NCBI RefSeq assembly: GCF_003952365.1
Contig: NZ_CP034443.1
Span: 4,023,001-4,087,000 of the forward strand
Length of the DNA stretch: 64,000 nucleotides
Direction: 5' to 3'
DNA from: Mesorhizobium sp. M9A.F.Ca.ET.002.03.1.2
Lineage (GTDB): Bacteria > Pseudomonadota > Alphaproteobacteria > Rhizobiales > Rhizobiaceae
The position numbers and the translations under genes were made by a program. Below are positions 1 through 8,690 of the stretch, in pieces (the stretch's first letter is position 1; each line of letters opens with the position of its first letter). Below the pieces are notes generated by a model, which worked only from the letters and a program-made list of their open reading frames with translations, searched no databases and was not told where the DNA came from.

Positions 1-188
1 AGGACGACAGCGATTTTGCCGCGCAGGTCGACGGCCTGATCCTGAAGCGCGGCCCGGAATTGCCTGAATTCGGCGCCACCATCCGCTATCTCTGGCGCGC
101 GCGCTCGATTACTGGCCAGATGATCGCGCTCGACGGCGGCCAGCACCTTGCATGGCAGACGCCGGATGTGACAGGCATGGCGGAATGA
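1..188 (+). CDS. SDR family oxidoreductase, C-terminal end (partial)
   Basis: Only the last 61 codons are in the window; the gene begins upstream, and the reading frame starts at base 3. The segment [14 protein letters not shown], followed by a short tail, is the usual C-terminal signature of short-chain dehydrogenases/reductases, where it closes the NAD(P) fold. The stop at 186-188 overlaps the uvrC start as ATGA, so the two genes are probably translationally coupled. The catalytic Tyr-x3-Lys lies outside the window, so the substrate cannot be inferred. FolM-like pterin reductases end in a similar way. Confidence 0.8.
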   Translation, partial: DDSDFAAQVDGLILKRGPELPEFGATIRYLWRARSITGQMIALDGGQHLAWQTPDVTGMAE

Positions 189-2275
189 GTTCCATGGACC
201 AGAAACACAAACGAGGCGGTGCCGCCGACGACCTGCCCCCCGAAGTTGACCTCGATGACGAGGCGGCGGAGGAGATCGTCGAGTCGTCAGGTCCCGGTTC
301 CGGCGGCCCTGAGGTCGCCTTCACGGCCATCGACTGGACGCCGCATGCAGGCGATGCCGACGGCATGGTCGGCGCCGAGGTTATCCAGACGCTGGTCAAA
401 CGGCTGCCCAACGCTCCCGGCGTCTACCGCATGATGAACGCCGCCGGCGACGTGCTCTATGTCGGCAAGGCGCGCAGCCTGAAGAAGCGCGTGACCAATT
501 ACGCGCAAGGCCGTTTCCACACCAGCCGCATCGGCCGCATGGTGCGCGAGACGGCGACGATGGAATTCGTCGTCACCCGAACCGAGATCGAAGCGCTACT
601 GCTGGAAGCCAACCTTATCAAGCGCTTGCGGCCGCGATTCAATGTTCTGATGCGGGACGACAAGTCGTTCCCCTATATCCTGCTGACCGGCGATCATGTC
701 TCGCCCGGCATCTACAAGCATCGCGGCGCGCGCTCGCGCAAGGGTGACTATTTCGGCCCCTTCGCCTCGGCCGGCGCCGTCGGCCGCACCATCAATTCGC
801 TGCAACGCGCCTTCCTGCTCAGGAGCTGCACGAACTCCTTCTACGAGAACCGCACCCGGCCGTGCCTGCTATTCCAAATCAAACGCTGTGCGGCCCCGTG
901 CACCGGCGAGATATCGCATGGCGGCTATGCCGAGCTGGTGGCCGAGGCGAAGGATTTCCTCTCCGGCCGCAGCCAGAAGGTGAAGACGGAAATCTCCGCC
1001 GCCATGCAGCAGGCCTCGGAAGACCTCGATTTCGAGCGGGCCGCGATCTATCGCGACCGGCTGGCGGCGCTGTCGCATGTGCAGAGCCACCAGGGCATCA
1101 ACCCGCAGACGGTCGACGACGCCGATGTCTTCGCCATCCATCAGGAAGGCGGCCAGGTCTGCATCCAGGTGTTCTTCTTCCGCACCGGTCAGAACTGGGG
1201 CAACCGCGCCTATTTCCCCAAGGCCGATCCGGCGCTGGAGGGATCGGAAGTGCTGGGCTCGTTCCTGGCGCAGTTCTATGACGACAAGCCGACCCCGCGC
1301 GCCATCCTTCTGTCGCGTGGCGTCGAGGATCAGGAATTGCTGGCGGAGGCTCTCTCCACCCGCGCCGGTCGCAAGGTGTCGATCTCGGTGCCGCAGCGCG
1401 GCGAGAAGAAGGAGCTGACCGACAACGCACTTCAGAATGCCCGCGAGGCGCTCGGCCGCCGGCTGGCCGAGACCTCGACGCAAGGGCGGCTGCTCGCCGG
1501 CTTCGCCGAGACCTTCGGCCTGAAAAAGCCGCCGGTACGCATCGAGGTCTACGATAACTCGCACATCATGGGCACCAACGCCGTCGGCGCCATGGTTGTC
1601 GCCGGGCCGGAAGGTTTCGTGAAGAACCAATACCGGAAATTCAACATCCGCTCGACCGAGATCACGCCGGGAGACGATTTCGGCATGATGCGCGAGGTGA
1701 TGGAGCGGCGTTTTTCGCGGCTGCTGAAGGAACATGGCGATGTGCCGCAAAGTGGAGAGCTGGCGGACGACCCGACCCCGGTCGAACAGGGCGACGACAT
1801 CGAGGACACGGGCAGCTTCCCGGCCTGGCCAGACATCATCCTCATCGACGGCGGCCAGGGCCAGATGACGGCGGTGCGAAAAATACTCGCCGATCTCGGC
1901 ATCGAGGACCGTGTGGTGGCGATCGGCATCGCCAAGGGCCAGGATCGTGACGCCGGCCGCGAACGCTTCTTCGTGAGGGGCAGGGACTCGTTTTCGCTCC
2001 CCGTTCGCGATCCGGTGCTCTACTTCGTCCAGCGGCTGCGCGACGAGGTCCACCGCTTCGCCATCGGATCGCACCGCGCCCGCCGCAAGAAGGAGATGGT
2101 CAAGAGTCCGCTCGACGAGATCAGCGGCATCGGCCCAGGCCGCAAGCGCGCGCTGCTCATGCATTTCGGCACCGCCAAGGCGGTCAGCCGCGCCGCGATC
2201 GAGGATTTGATCAAGGTCGATGGCATTTCCGAGCAGGTCGCCAAACTCGTCTATAACCATTTTCACGAGAGCTGA
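185..2275 (+). CDS. uvrC: excinuclease ABC subunit UvrC
   Basis: UvrC makes both incisions around a bulky DNA lesion after UvrA/UvrB loading. The 696-residue product has a GIY-YIG nuclease domain (GVY at 79-81, YVG at 92-94). A UvrB-binding UVR motif follows ([17 protein letters not shown]), then an RNase-H-like second nuclease domain ([24 protein letters not shown]). Two helix-hairpin-helix repeats close the protein ([26 protein letters not shown]). An acidic N-terminal extension of about 60 residues and an acidic insert near residue 520 make it longer than E. coli UvrC. I chose the ATG at 185 because it overlaps the upstream stop; an in-frame ATG at 152 is deeper in the SDR gene and less likely. 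Confidence 0.97.
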   Translation: MSSMDQKHKRGGAADDLPPEVDLDDEAAEEIVESSGPGSGGPEVAFTAIDWTPHAGDADGMVGAEVIQTLVKRLPNAPGVYRMMNAAGDVLYVGKARSLKKRVTNYAQGRFHTSRIGRMVRETATMEFVVTRTEIEALLLEANLIKRLRPRFNVLMRDDKSFPYILLTGDHVSPGIYKHRGARSRKGDYFGPFASAGAVGRTINSLQRAFLLRSCTNSFYENRTRPCLLFQIKRCAAPCTGEISHGGYAELVAEAKDFLSGRSQKVKTEISAAMQQASEDLDFERAAIYRDRLAALSHVQSHQGINPQTVDDADVFAIHQEGGQVCIQVFFFRTGQNWGNRAYFPKADPALEGSEVLGSFLAQFYDDKPTPRAILLSRGVEDQELLAEALSTRAGRKVSISVPQRGEKKELTDNALQNAREALGRRLAETSTQGRLLAGFAETFGLKKPPVRIEVYDNSHIMGTNAVGAMVVAGPEGFVKNQYRKFNIRSTEITPGDDFGMMREVMERRFSRLLKEHGDVPQSGELADDPTPVEQGDDIEDTGSFPAWPDIILIDGGQGQMTAVRKILADLGIEDRVVAIGIAKGQDRDAGRERFFVRGRDSFSLPVRDPVLYFVQRLRDEVHRFAIGSHRARRKKEMVKSPLDEISGIGPGRKRALLMHFGTAKAVSRAAIEDLIKVDGISEQVAKLVYNHFHES

Positions 2276-2373
2276 TGGATTCGGCTATTTTCGGTTGGTC
2301 CATCGACTATCGCCTGTTGACCCCCACATTCGCTTCTGATTTGAGTACGCAGGCAGAGAGAGTTCCCAAAAAT

Positions 2374-2970
2374 ATGGCCCAGCGCGCGTTCAACCTGCCC
2401 AACATGCTCACCTACGCCCGTATTCTCGCGGTGCCGCTGGTTGTGCTGTGTTTTTTTCTCGAAGGTCAATTGAAGTCGAGCGACTTCGCCCGCTGGTCGG
2501 CGCTGGTCATTTTCCTGCTCGCCTCGATCACCGATTATTTCGACGGCTATCTGGCCCGCGCCTGGCAGCAGACCTCCAATATCGGCAAGATGCTCGACCC
2601 GATCGCCGACAAGCTGCTGGTCGCCACGTGCCTGCTGCTGCTTGCCGCCGACACAGATCGCCACGCTGGCATCGCCGGCTGGTCGCTGTGGGCGGCGATC
2701 ATCATCCTGTGCCGCGAAATCCTGGTCTCGGGCCTGCGCGAATATCTGGCGGCGCTGAAAGTCTCGGTGCCGGTGACGCAACTGGCCAAATGGAAGACCA
2801 CCATCCAGATGATCGCCATCGCCTTCCTGCTCGCCGGGCCGGCCGGCGACAAGATCTTCCCGCTGACCACGCAGACCGGGCTGGTGCTGTTGTGGATCGC
2901 CGCACTTGTCACGCTCTATACCGGCTATGATTATTTCCGCGCCGGCCTCAAGCACATCATGGACGAGTGA
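2374..2970 (+). CDS. pgsA: CDP-diacylglycerol--glycerol-3-phosphate 3-phosphatidyltransferase
   Basis: PgsA joins CDP-diacylglycerol to glycerol-3-phosphate, the committed step toward phosphatidylglycerol and cardiolipin, in the inner membrane. The 198-residue form starting MAQRAFNLPN carries the CDP-alcohol phosphotransferase motif at 54-80: D-Y-F-D-G-Y-L-A-R, then G and LDPIAD. Several hydrophobic helices flank it. The frame is open back to 2275, right behind uvrC, but the extra 33 residues do not resemble the family, so the start at 2374 after AGAGAG is preferred. The gene follows uvrC in the same direction and moaD starts one base after its stop, suggesting an operon. Confidence 0.93.
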   Translation: MAQRAFNLPNMLTYARILAVPLVVLCFFLEGQLKSSDFARWSALVIFLLASITDYFDGYLARAWQQTSNIGKMLDPIADKLLVATCLLLLAADTDRHAGIAGWSLWAAIIILCREILVSGLREYLAALKVSVPVTQLAKWKTTIQMIAIAFLLAGPAGDKIFPLTTQTGLVLLWIAALVTLYTGYDYFRAGLKHIMDE

Positions 2971-2971
2971 G

Positions 2972-3229
2972 ATGGCAACGCGGCTCATCTATTTCGCCTG
3001 GGTGCGCGAGCGGATCGGCAAGCCGCAAGAGGATGTCGAGTTGCCCGCCGGCGTCGAGACTGTGGCCGACCTGCTGCGCTGGCTGAAATCGCGCGGCGAG
3101 GAATACGAGCACGCGCTGCAATATCCCGATGTGATCCGTGTCGCCATCAACCAGGAACATGTCGAGCACCGCGAAAAGATCGCCGGCGCCCGCGAGATCG
3201 CGCTGTTCCCGCCGATGACGGGTGGCTGA
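2972..3229 (+). CDS. moaD: molybdopterin synthase sulfur carrier subunit MoaD
   Basis: This 85-residue ubiquitin-like protein donates the dithiolene sulfur when molybdopterin is made from cyclic pyranopterin monophosphate. The diagnostic C-terminal Gly-Gly, which is thiocarboxylated by MoeB, is visible in FPPMTGG right at the stop. The beta-grasp start is MATRLIYFAWVRERIG. The ATG at 2972 lies one base after the pgsA stop, and the end lies directly before moaE. An in-frame upstream extension to 2906 falls inside pgsA and is not used. Confidence 0.95.
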   Translation: MATRLIYFAWVRERIGKPQEDVELPAGVETVADLLRWLKSRGEEYEHALQYPDVIRVAINQEHVEHREKIAGAREIALFPPMTGG

Positions 3230-3230
3230 A

Positions 3231-3719
3231 ATGCCGGGCGCGGTGGTGTCGACCGTGCGCATCCAGGCGGAGGATTTCGATGTCGCCGCCGAGATCGCCA
3301 GGATGACGCATGGACGGGCCGACATCGGCGCCGTGGTGACGTTCTCGGGCCTCTGTCGCGACGAGGCGGGCAGGCTCACCGCGCTCGAACTCGAACACTA
3401 TCCCGGCATGGCGGAAGCCGAGATCGGCCGCATCGCCGCTGAGGCGATCAAACGCTGGCCGCTGCAGGGCCTCACCGCCATCCATCGCCATGGCAGGATC
3501 GCGCCCGGCGAGAACATCGTGCTGGTGGTCGCGGCCTCGGCGCACCGGCAGGCGGCGTTCGAGGCGGCGAACTTCCTGATGGATTATCTGAAATCGCGCG
3601 CGCCGTTCTGGAAGAAGGAACACCATGCCGACGGCTCCGAGGGCGGCTGGGTCGAGGCCAAGGAAGCCGACGACGAGGCCGCGAGCCGCTGGAAGCAGGC
3701 CGTGCCGAAACGAAATTGA
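3231..3719 (+). CDS. moaE: molybdopterin synthase catalytic subunit MoaE
   Basis: MoaE is the catalytic partner of MoaD and inserts sulfur into precursor Z. The 162-residue product shows the family core (GAVVTFSGLCRD), the region contacting the MoaD tail (VVAASAHRQAAFEAANFLMDYLKSRAPFWKKE) with its essential lysines, and an acidic C-terminus. The ATG at 3231 lies one base after the moaD stop; a GTG at 3222 overlapping moaD is the alternative. A molybdopterin oxidoreductase is encoded at 18156, a possible user of this cofactor pathway. Confidence 0.95.
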   Translation: MPGAVVSTVRIQAEDFDVAAEIARMTHGRADIGAVVTFSGLCRDEAGRLTALELEHYPGMAEAEIGRIAAEAIKRWPLQGLTAIHRHGRIAPGENIVLVVAASAHRQAAFEAANFLMDYLKSRAPFWKKEHHADGSEGGWVEAKEADDEAASRWKQAVPKRN

Positions 3720-3752
3720 TGCTTCGCGCCGCTGCCAGAAGGTGAGAACCCA

Positions 3753-4250
3753 TCAGCCTTTGTCTGTGCCGATCCAGTGATCGAGCGCAATCCGGCCGGG
3801 TCCCCACGCCATGATGCCAAGCGCCATCGCCGCCCATGTGATGTGCAGCGGCCAGCCGTCCGGCACGGTGAGCTGTATGACCAGCGTCATCAAGAGCATG
3901 CCGAATGCAGCCAGTCGTGTCGCCAGGCCGAGAACGAGGAGAATTGGCAACAGAATCTCCACCGACGCCGAGGCGAACGCCACCAGCCCAGGTGCGGGAA
4001 ATGCATAAGGTCCACCGGGCAGATGCAGCTTGAACTCCGAGCTGAAGAGCAGCACGGCGACATCGTTCAACTGCAGAAAGCCGTCCCATTTGTTGACGCC
4101 GGACCGCCAGAACGGGACGGCGAGCGCGCAGCGCAGGACAAGCTGCGTCAGCGATGGGGTGGCAATCGCGCGCAGGGCGGCATTCACCCTTTCGGCAAGG
4201 GCGGCGATCCCTCGCGGCCCGGTGCTCGCGTTCCGCACATGGTTCGTCAT
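3753..4250 (-). CDS. DoxX family membrane protein of the bufferin operon
   Basis: This 165-residue protein has four hydrophobic segments and a DoxX pattern (RCALAVPFWRSGVNKWDGF, then ASASVEILLPILLVLGLATR). DoxX proteins are small inner-membrane proteins linked to thiol or quinone redox chemistry; their exact reaction is unsettled. It is the last gene of the bufA-bufB-bufC-doxX operon. The ATG at 4250 overlaps the bufC stop as ATGA and sits 7 nt after GGGAG, better spaced than an ATG two codons upstream. A role in quinone-linked electron supply or export for the metallophore is inference from context. Confidence 0.88.
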   Translation of the reverse strand: MTNHVRNASTGPRGIAALAERVNAALRAIATPSLTQLVLRCALAVPFWRSGVNKWDGFLQLNDVAVLLFSSEFKLHLPGGPYAFPAPGLVAFASASVEILLPILLVLGLATRLAAFGMLLMTLVIQLTVPDGWPLHITWAAMALGIMAWGPGRIALDHWIGTDKG

Positions 4251-5053
4251 GGCCATTCTCCCTGGTGTGCCGCTGTGAAGGCGCCCGCTTGCAGCAGGCC
4301 GGCGATGTTGGCGGGAAGGTCGAATTCGGCACGCTCCGCAAATGCAGCCGCGGCAGCCGCGCCGAGTGGCTCGCCCGCCATGAGACGATTCAGAAAAACC
4401 GCGCCGCCGGGCGGCAGGTGGCGAACGAAGACTTCAAGCCCGGGCCGCGTGACCAGCGCATCTTCGGGGCCGTCGGCCTCGATCCGCCCTACGGGACCGT
4501 CGCTCCGGTTTGCAGCGAAGATCGTCACGGCCGGATAGCACGAGCGTATGGCGCGTGTTGCCGGATGCGGCACAAACACGGTATTGGCCAGTCGTTCGGG
4601 CGGGATCGACGCCAGTGCTCCGGACGCCAGCGGTTCCGCGTCGGCGGCATGATAGGCGTCGAGCCAGGCCCGCTCCATTCGCGCCACGTCGGCCAGCCAG
4701 GGCATCGACTGGGCGTATTCGTAGCGTTCGATGAAATCGGGAAAGTCGCGGCCGTATTCGAATAGAAGCGGCGAGGTCGGTGGTGTTTCGCGAACATGAA
4801 AGCGCGCCATCGCGCGAAAGAAGTCCGGGCCGGTTATGCGCAGCGTCGCCGGGAAACTGGCGGCCAGCGCATCGATCAGGCTGACGGTGACGTTGTTGCG
4901 GTAGACGGCATATCGCTTGACCGCAGCCTTCCCGTTCGGCCCCGAGACAGCGTCGGGCGGGACCCGGTCAGGATCGAGCAGGCCGGCGGTGAACGCCGCG
5001 GCATAGTCGAACCGGCGACCGGGATCGCCCGGCTGGATCTCATCCTGCGGCAT
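4247..5053 (-). CDS. bufC: BufC-type MNIO partner protein (HvfC/BufC N-terminal domain, DUF2063)
   Basis: This 268-residue protein resembles the DUF2063 or HvfC/BufC family, which binds the precursor leader and delivers the peptide to the MNIO enzyme encoded next door. Typical features are the early [12 protein letters not shown] helix, then [30 protein letters not shown] and [10 protein letters not shown], and [31 protein letters not shown]. It overlaps bufB by 14 bases and the DoxX gene by four, showing tight coupling. The bufC symbol is assigned from family and operon order. Confidence 0.9.
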   Translation of the reverse strand: MPQDEIQPGDPGRRFDYAAAFTAGLLDPDRVPPDAVSGPNGKAAVKRYAVYRNNVTVSLIDALAASFPATLRITGPDFFRAMARFHVRETPPTSPLLFEYGRDFPDFIERYEYAQSMPWLADVARMERAWLDAYHAADAEPLASGALASIPPERLANTVFVPHPATRAIRSCYPAVTIFAANRSDGPVGRIEADGPEDALVTRPGLEVFVRHLPPGGAVFLNRLMAGEPLGAAAAAAFAERAEFDLPANIAGLLQAGAFTAAHQGEWP

Positions 5054-5957
5054 GGACTTTTCCGAACAAGCTGTGGGCGTGACGGTCGAGGATCGCCTGG
5101 GCGGCGGCGGCTTCGGCCTTGAGCACCGGCCAGTCGGGAATGTCGCTGTCCCATTCGATCAGCGTCGGGAGCGGCCCGCACCGGCCGATGACGATATCGA
5201 AGAGCTTCCAGACCGCGTCGGCGACCGGGCCGTCATGGCTGTCGATCAGCAGAAGATCGCCCTCGTCATCCTCCTGCTCGGCGTGCCCTGCCAGATGGAT
5301 TTCGCCGACGTGGTCGAGCGGGAAATCCGCGAGGTATGAACGTGCCGAATAGCCGTGATTGGTGGCCGAAACGAAGACGTTGTTGACGTCGAGCAGCAAA
5401 CCGCAACCGGTACGCCGCACCAGCGCGCCGATGAAATCCGTCTCGCTCATCGTCGATTCCGGGAAAAGGACGTAGGTCGAGGGGTTCTCCAGCAGGATCG
5501 GGCGGCCGATCGTCTCCTGCACTTCGTCGATGTGATCCGCCACGCGCGAAAGCGTTGCCGGCGTGTAGGGCAGGGGAAGCAGGTCGTTGTAATAGGTGGT
5601 GTCGTGGGTCGACCAGGCGAGATGCTCGGAAACAAGCGCTGGCTCATAGCGGTCGACGAGCGCCTTAAAACGATCGAGGTGCGCTTTGTCGAGCGGCCGC
5701 GGTCCGCCGATCGACATGCACACCCCGTGCAGCGAAACGGGATAGTCGCGGCGGATATTGGTCAGCGCGTCGTGCGGCGGGCCGCCGGCGCCCATGTAGT
5801 TTTCGGCATGGACCTCGAAGAAACCGTCCTTTGGGCCGTCGCCGAGGATCGCGTGTAGATGCTCATGCTTGAAACTCGTGCCGGCAAGGCCGGCGACCGG
5901 GTGTGCCGGAAAGCGCGAGGTTTTCGACACGCGGGATGGTGGGACCAGTCCGTTCAT
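5040..5957 (-). CDS. bufB: BufB-type multinuclear nonheme iron oxidase (MNIO, DUF692)
   Basis: The 305-residue product belongs to DUF692, TIM-barrel enzymes that use two or three iron ions to oxidise cysteines in peptides. Likely metal or active-site residues are visible in order: [61 protein letters not shown] and [10 protein letters not shown]. In bufferin systems this enzyme turns core cysteines of the precursor into sulfur heterocycles that bind copper. The ATG at 5957 follows CGGAGG with good spacing; an ATG at 5987 would have no such site. It follows bufA and overlaps bufC. Confidence 0.94.
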   Translation of the reverse strand: MNGLVPPSRVSKTSRFPAHPVAGLAGTSFKHEHLHAILGDGPKDGFFEVHAENYMGAGGPPHDALTNIRRDYPVSLHGVCMSIGGPRPLDKAHLDRFKALVDRYEPALVSEHLAWSTHDTTYYNDLLPLPYTPATLSRVADHIDEVQETIGRPILLENPSTYVLFPESTMSETDFIGALVRRTGCGLLLDVNNVFVSATNHGYSARSYLADFPLDHVGEIHLAGHAEQEDDEGDLLLIDSHDGPVADAVWKLFDIVIGRCGPLPTLIEWDSDIPDWPVLKAEAAAAQAILDRHAHSLFGKVHAAG

Positions 5958-5990
5958 CTTCGCCTCCGCTTTCCAGGCAGGTTGCATTGC

Positions 5991-6314
5991 TTACGACGGG
6001 ATGTCGCGGGTCAGTTCCGTCGGCGAGCCCTTGCGGTCGCCCGGCAGTTCCATCGTCGTGCAGGTGCCGCCGTCGACAAACTTCCAGGCGTTGCCCTGGT
6101 AATCGACGGTCGAAGTGCCTTGGCAGGTAGTGCCAGGTCCTGCCGCACAGTCGTTCTGCCCCTTCATGGCGACGCCAAAGCACTTCTCCTTGCCGGCATC
6201 CATCGCCGCCTTGACCTCTGCCTCGGTCAGCGGCGCGGCCATCGCAAAAGAAGCAAGAGCCGTGGCAACGGCGCCGGCCAGAAAGGCTGCGCTTACGGTT
6301 GATCTTGTCGACAT
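5991..6314 (-). CDS. bufA: BufA1-type periplasmic bufferin metallophore precursor (DUF2282)
   Basis: This 107-residue secreted peptide begins with a signal sequence (hydrophobic 8-26, likely cleavage after AMA). It contains four cysteines at 45, 56, 64 and 85 in the DUF2282 pattern: [28 protein letters not shown]. In the Caulobacter bufferins, cysteines of such precursors are modified by the BufB MNIO and the product sequesters copper in the periplasm. A near-perfect ribosome site (CGGAGGTGA) precedes the ATG at 6314. An in-frame extension upstream to 6413 covers the promoter and lacks family similarity. It is the first gene of the operon. Confidence 0.93.
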   Translation of the reverse strand: MSTRSTVSAAFLAGAVATALASFAMAAPLTEAEVKAAMDAGKEKCFGVAMKGQNDCAAGPGTTCQGTSTVDYQGNAWKFVDGGTCTTMELPGDRKGSPTELTRDIPS

Positions 6315-6371
6315 GATTTCACCTCCGATTGGGTTGTTGAGCGCGCCATTCCTCAAGCGCGCATTGATCAG

Positions 6372-6397
6372 TTCGGCCCGGAGGTTCCCCGTGTTAC
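6372..6397 (-). promoter_or_regulatory. candidate ECF-sigma promoter of the bufferin operon
   Basis: Reading the minus strand, GTAACA (6397-6392) is followed after exactly 16 nt by CGAAC (starting 6375), 57 nt before the bufA ATG. This resembles the GTAACC/CGAA pattern I recall for Caulobacter SigF-dependent promoters, which drive the equivalent bufferin genes there. No sigma or anti-sigma gene is in the window, so the controlling factor must lie elsewhere. The motif was read by eye. Confidence 0.55.
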
Positions 6398-6579
6398 ATC
6401 CGATTGGGAACACGACTTCGTGATCGCCTCGGGCCTGACTCGAGCAAAATGTGCCGGATCACGCTAGGCAGACCGACGACTGGGCCGCAAGCCACCGAAA
6501 GGCCCCTCCGTGCGAGCAGTCCTGGGCGCCACGGAACCACCGCAATCCTGCGAGACTTTCAGGCCAGTTTGGTGCGCCA

Positions 6580-6628
6580 GAGCATGATCCCGAAAAGTGG
6601 AATCCGGTTTTCGGACAAGATCATGCTC
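6580..6628. repeat. palindromic intergenic repeat (RIME-like), copy 1
   Basis: Inverted arms AGCATGATC (6581-6589) and GATCATGCT (6619-6627) enclose an inner near-palindrome (CCCGAAAA / TTTTCGG). Similar elements recur at 21019, 32361, 38415 and 58913, which marks a dispersed mesorhizobial repeat rather than a gene-specific site. Confidence 0.8.
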
Positions 6629-6640
6629 AAACAAGGAGAT

Positions 6641-6674
6641 AGAGCCCCATCCCGATTCGTCGGGATGGGACTCT
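6641..6674 (+). promoter_or_regulatory. strong hairpin in the leader of the YbaY-META gene
   Basis: Arms 6641-6655 and 6660-6674 pair with one internal C-A mismatch around a stable TTCG tetraloop; the core is CCCATCCCGA / TCGGGATGGG. It ends about 2 nt before the ribosome site AGGGAG of the gene at 6688. It could act on translation or mRNA stability, or be a repeat remnant. Confidence 0.6.
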
Positions 6675-6687
6675 AGGGAGCAGGATC

Positions 6688-7455
6688 ATGCTGGACAGGA
6701 TCGCTGAGTTCCTCATCTTCGGCTTCGTGCCGCTGATCGTTGGCATATTGGCTGTGCCGGACCAGTCCGTCGCTTCGGAGAAGACCCTGAAGGGCGAGGT
6801 GATGTATCGCGAGCGCATCGCGCTGCCGCCCAACGCCGTGCTTTCCGTGCAGCTAGCCGATGTCTCGCTGGCCGACGCGCCAGCCGCTGTCATCGGCGAG
6901 CGCAAGGTGGCGCCGGCCGGCCAGGTGCCGATCAAGTTCGAGATCAGCTTCGATCCCCAGGTGATCCGGCCTGCCATGACCTATGCGCTACAGGCGCGCA
7001 TCACCGTCGACGACAGGCTGTTGTTCGTCTCCGATACGCGCCATCAGGTCGATCCGCTGAGCGACGCGCCGCAGACCATCATGCTGAAGATGGTGACGTC
7101 GAGCGAGAAACCTGCAGCGGCTCCGGTGCTCGGGCAGAGCTGGCTGATCGAGTATATCGACGGCATTGGTGTGATCACCGAGCCGCAGGCGACGTTCACG
7201 ATCAGCGAGGCCGGCAAGGCCGGCGGCAGCGGTCCTTGCAACGTCTATTTCGCCACCGCCAAAGTCGATGGTTCGACGATCGCCATCTCTGACATCGGTT
7301 CGACTTTCAAAGCCTGCGCGCCCGAGATCATGGCCGAGGAAAAGGCGCTGTTCGAGGCGCTGGCCAAGGCAGCGTCCTACCATGTAGACGCCGGCAAGCT
7401 CGTCATCGCCGACAAGGACGGCCGTGTCATCCTGCGCTTCAACGCCGCGAGCTAG
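6688..7455 (+). CDS. secreted YbaY/YscW-like and META domain protein
   Basis: The 255-residue protein has an N-terminal export signal (hydrophobic 8-22, likely cut after VAS). Next comes a YbaY-type beta-sandwich (LKGEVMYRERIALPPNAVLSV ... FEISFDPQVI). A C-terminal META domain follows (SWLIEYIDGIGVI, then GSGPCNVYFATA and IGSTFKACAPEIMAEEKALFEAL). META domains are found in HslJ and in envelope proteins tied to motility or antibiotic tolerance. No lipobox cysteine is seen. A ribosome site AGGGAGCAGGA precedes the ATG. It appears monocistronic, with a hairpin in its leader. Its precise role is unknown. Confidence 0.82.
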   Translation: MLDRIAEFLIFGFVPLIVGILAVPDQSVASEKTLKGEVMYRERIALPPNAVLSVQLADVSLADAPAAVIGERKVAPAGQVPIKFEISFDPQVIRPAMTYALQARITVDDRLLFVSDTRHQVDPLSDAPQTIMLKMVTSSEKPAAAPVLGQSWLIEYIDGIGVITEPQATFTISEAGKAGGSGPCNVYFATAKVDGSTIAISDIGSTFKACAPEIMAEEKALFEALAKAASYHVDAGKLVIADKDGRVILRFNAAS

Positions 7456-7624
7456 GGTGTATTCGATATCTAGGTGACGCCGGCCTGCAAACGGCGGTCA
7501 CCTGCGCTTTCGGTGCTCGCGTAGCTGAACGTACGCTCCGTTCCGGTTTTCGGAATCCGGCTGTTTGGTCGCTTCGCACCTCTCTTCGACTCCGGATCGG
7601 CCTGACCTGAATCTCAAACACACC
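7456..7624. repeat. 169-bp MITE-like element with terminal inverted repeats
   Basis: The left end GGTGTATTCGATATC and the right end, read on the other strand as GGTGTGTTTGAGATTC, match at roughly 20 of 28 positions over the full arms. An internal palindrome (AGGTGAC ... GTCACCT) lies near the left end. There is no coding capacity. Boundaries are set by the outermost GGTGT. It fills most of the 344-base gap between 7455 and 7800. Confidence 0.6.
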
Positions 7625-7799
7625 TTTGCACATGATCCCAAAAAGCGGATGCTTTTTCAGCGGAATAAATCGGCCGGAAGGAACGTTATCCTCCTCATAG
7701 ATGGCGGGTGAGGCAAAAGGGATATTTCGAGATACCCCTTCGTTGAAGCCGCCAGAATGGCTGCGGCTCGTTCTGGCCTTAACTCAAAGGAATCCAGAG

Positions 7800-8069
7800 A
7801 TGAAAACGCACGCTCTTATCCTTGCTGCCACAGGCGCATCGCTCATTGCTTTTACCGGCCTTGCCAAGGCAGACGACCATCTGTTCGATGCGCTTCAGCA
7901 TGGGCTCAGTCCTGATAGCCAGCCCTTCCAGACCAACAAGGCCGGTCACAGCGGCGATGTAGCGCCCGGTCAGGGCAGCCCGTTCACCGGTCATGATATG
8001 CAGACCCCGGCTACCGATACGGAAGCAGCTAACGACCATGCGAATGTAAAGGCTCGCGAGCCGAAGTGA
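7800..8069 (+). CDS. small secreted protein of unknown function
   Basis: The 89-residue product starts MKTHALILAATGASLIAFTG and has a classic signal peptide, probably cleaved after AKA near residue 23. The mature part is polar and Gly/Pro/His-containing (HGLSPDSQPFQTNKAGHSGD, then GQGSPFTGHDMQTPATD), with no cysteine and no recognised domain. AAGGA precedes the ATG. It resembles in style the small secreted protein at 23797. An open frame continues upstream to 7701, but the signal peptide fixes the start. Confidence 0.75.
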   Translation: MKTHALILAATGASLIAFTGLAKADDHLFDALQHGLSPDSQPFQTNKAGHSGDVAPGQGSPFTGHDMQTPATDTEAANDHANVKAREPK

Positions 8070-8123
8070 TCTGAACCCGACGCGAGGGGCGTCGGCCAAT
8101 CGGCGCTTGGCTGGCCGTCGACG

Positions 8124-8148
8124 AAAAAGGCCGGCGAAACGCCGGCCT
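8124..8148 (-). terminator. rho-independent terminator of ndk
   Basis: Perfect 8-bp stem GGCCGGCG (8129-8136) / CGCCGGCC (8140-8147) with an AAA loop. On the minus strand it is followed by TTTTT (complement of 8124-8128), 35 bases after the ndk stop. Confidence 0.85.
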
Positions 8149-8182
8149 CTTGGCTCATGAAGCGGTGATCCGGGCCGTCGGC

Positions 8183-8605
8183 TCAGCCAACAATCTCGGT
8201 GTCCGAGAACCAGTACTTGATTTCTTGCGCGGCGGTCTCCGGCGCGTCGGAGCCGTGCACGGAATTCTCGCCGATCGACAGCGCGTGCACCTTGCGGATG
8301 GTGCCTTCGGCGGCATTGGCCGGGTTGGTGGCGCCCATCACGTCGCGGTTTTTGGCAATGGCGTTCTCGCCTTCCAGCACCTGCACGACGGTCGGGCCCG
8401 ACGACATGGACTCGACCAACTCGCCGAAGAACGGACGTTCCTTGTGCACAGCATAAAAGCCTTCGGCCTCGCGGCGGCTCATCCACACCCGGCGCGACGC
8501 GATGACGCGCAAGCCGGCATCTTCCAGCATCTTTGTGATGGCGCCGGTGAGATTGCGCCGGGTCGCGTCCGGCTTGATCATGGAGAAGGTGCGTTCGAGC
8601 GCCAT
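8183..8605 (-). CDS. ndk: nucleoside diphosphate kinase
   Basis: Ndk passes a phosphate between nucleoside tri- and diphosphates through a phosphohistidine. The 140-residue protein has the normal family length. It shows the start [18 protein letters not shown], the nucleotide-binding stretch [16 protein letters not shown] and the active-site histidine in ENSVHGSDA near residue 117. The ATG at 8605 follows AAGGA; the open frame further upstream is not family-like. It is monocistronic with its own terminator. Confidence 0.97.
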   Translation of the reverse strand: MALERTFSMIKPDATRRNLTGAITKMLEDAGLRVIASRRVWMSRREAEGFYAVHKERPFFGELVESMSSGPTVVQVLEGENAIAKNRDVMGATNPANAAEGTIRKVHALSIGENSVHGSDAPETAAQEIKYWFSDTEIVG

Positions 8606-8690
8606 GGGGTCGTCCTTGTGATGAAAGTGGAATTGAAGGTGGCGGGGTCTATACAAGCCGCCCGGCATGTTGCCAAGGGGAAGTGATCGA

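Noticed and set aside
869..2266. Long open frame antisense to uvrC
   Set aside because: It is the shadow of a high-GC gene; the uvrC reading has all family motifs and the antisense peptide has none.
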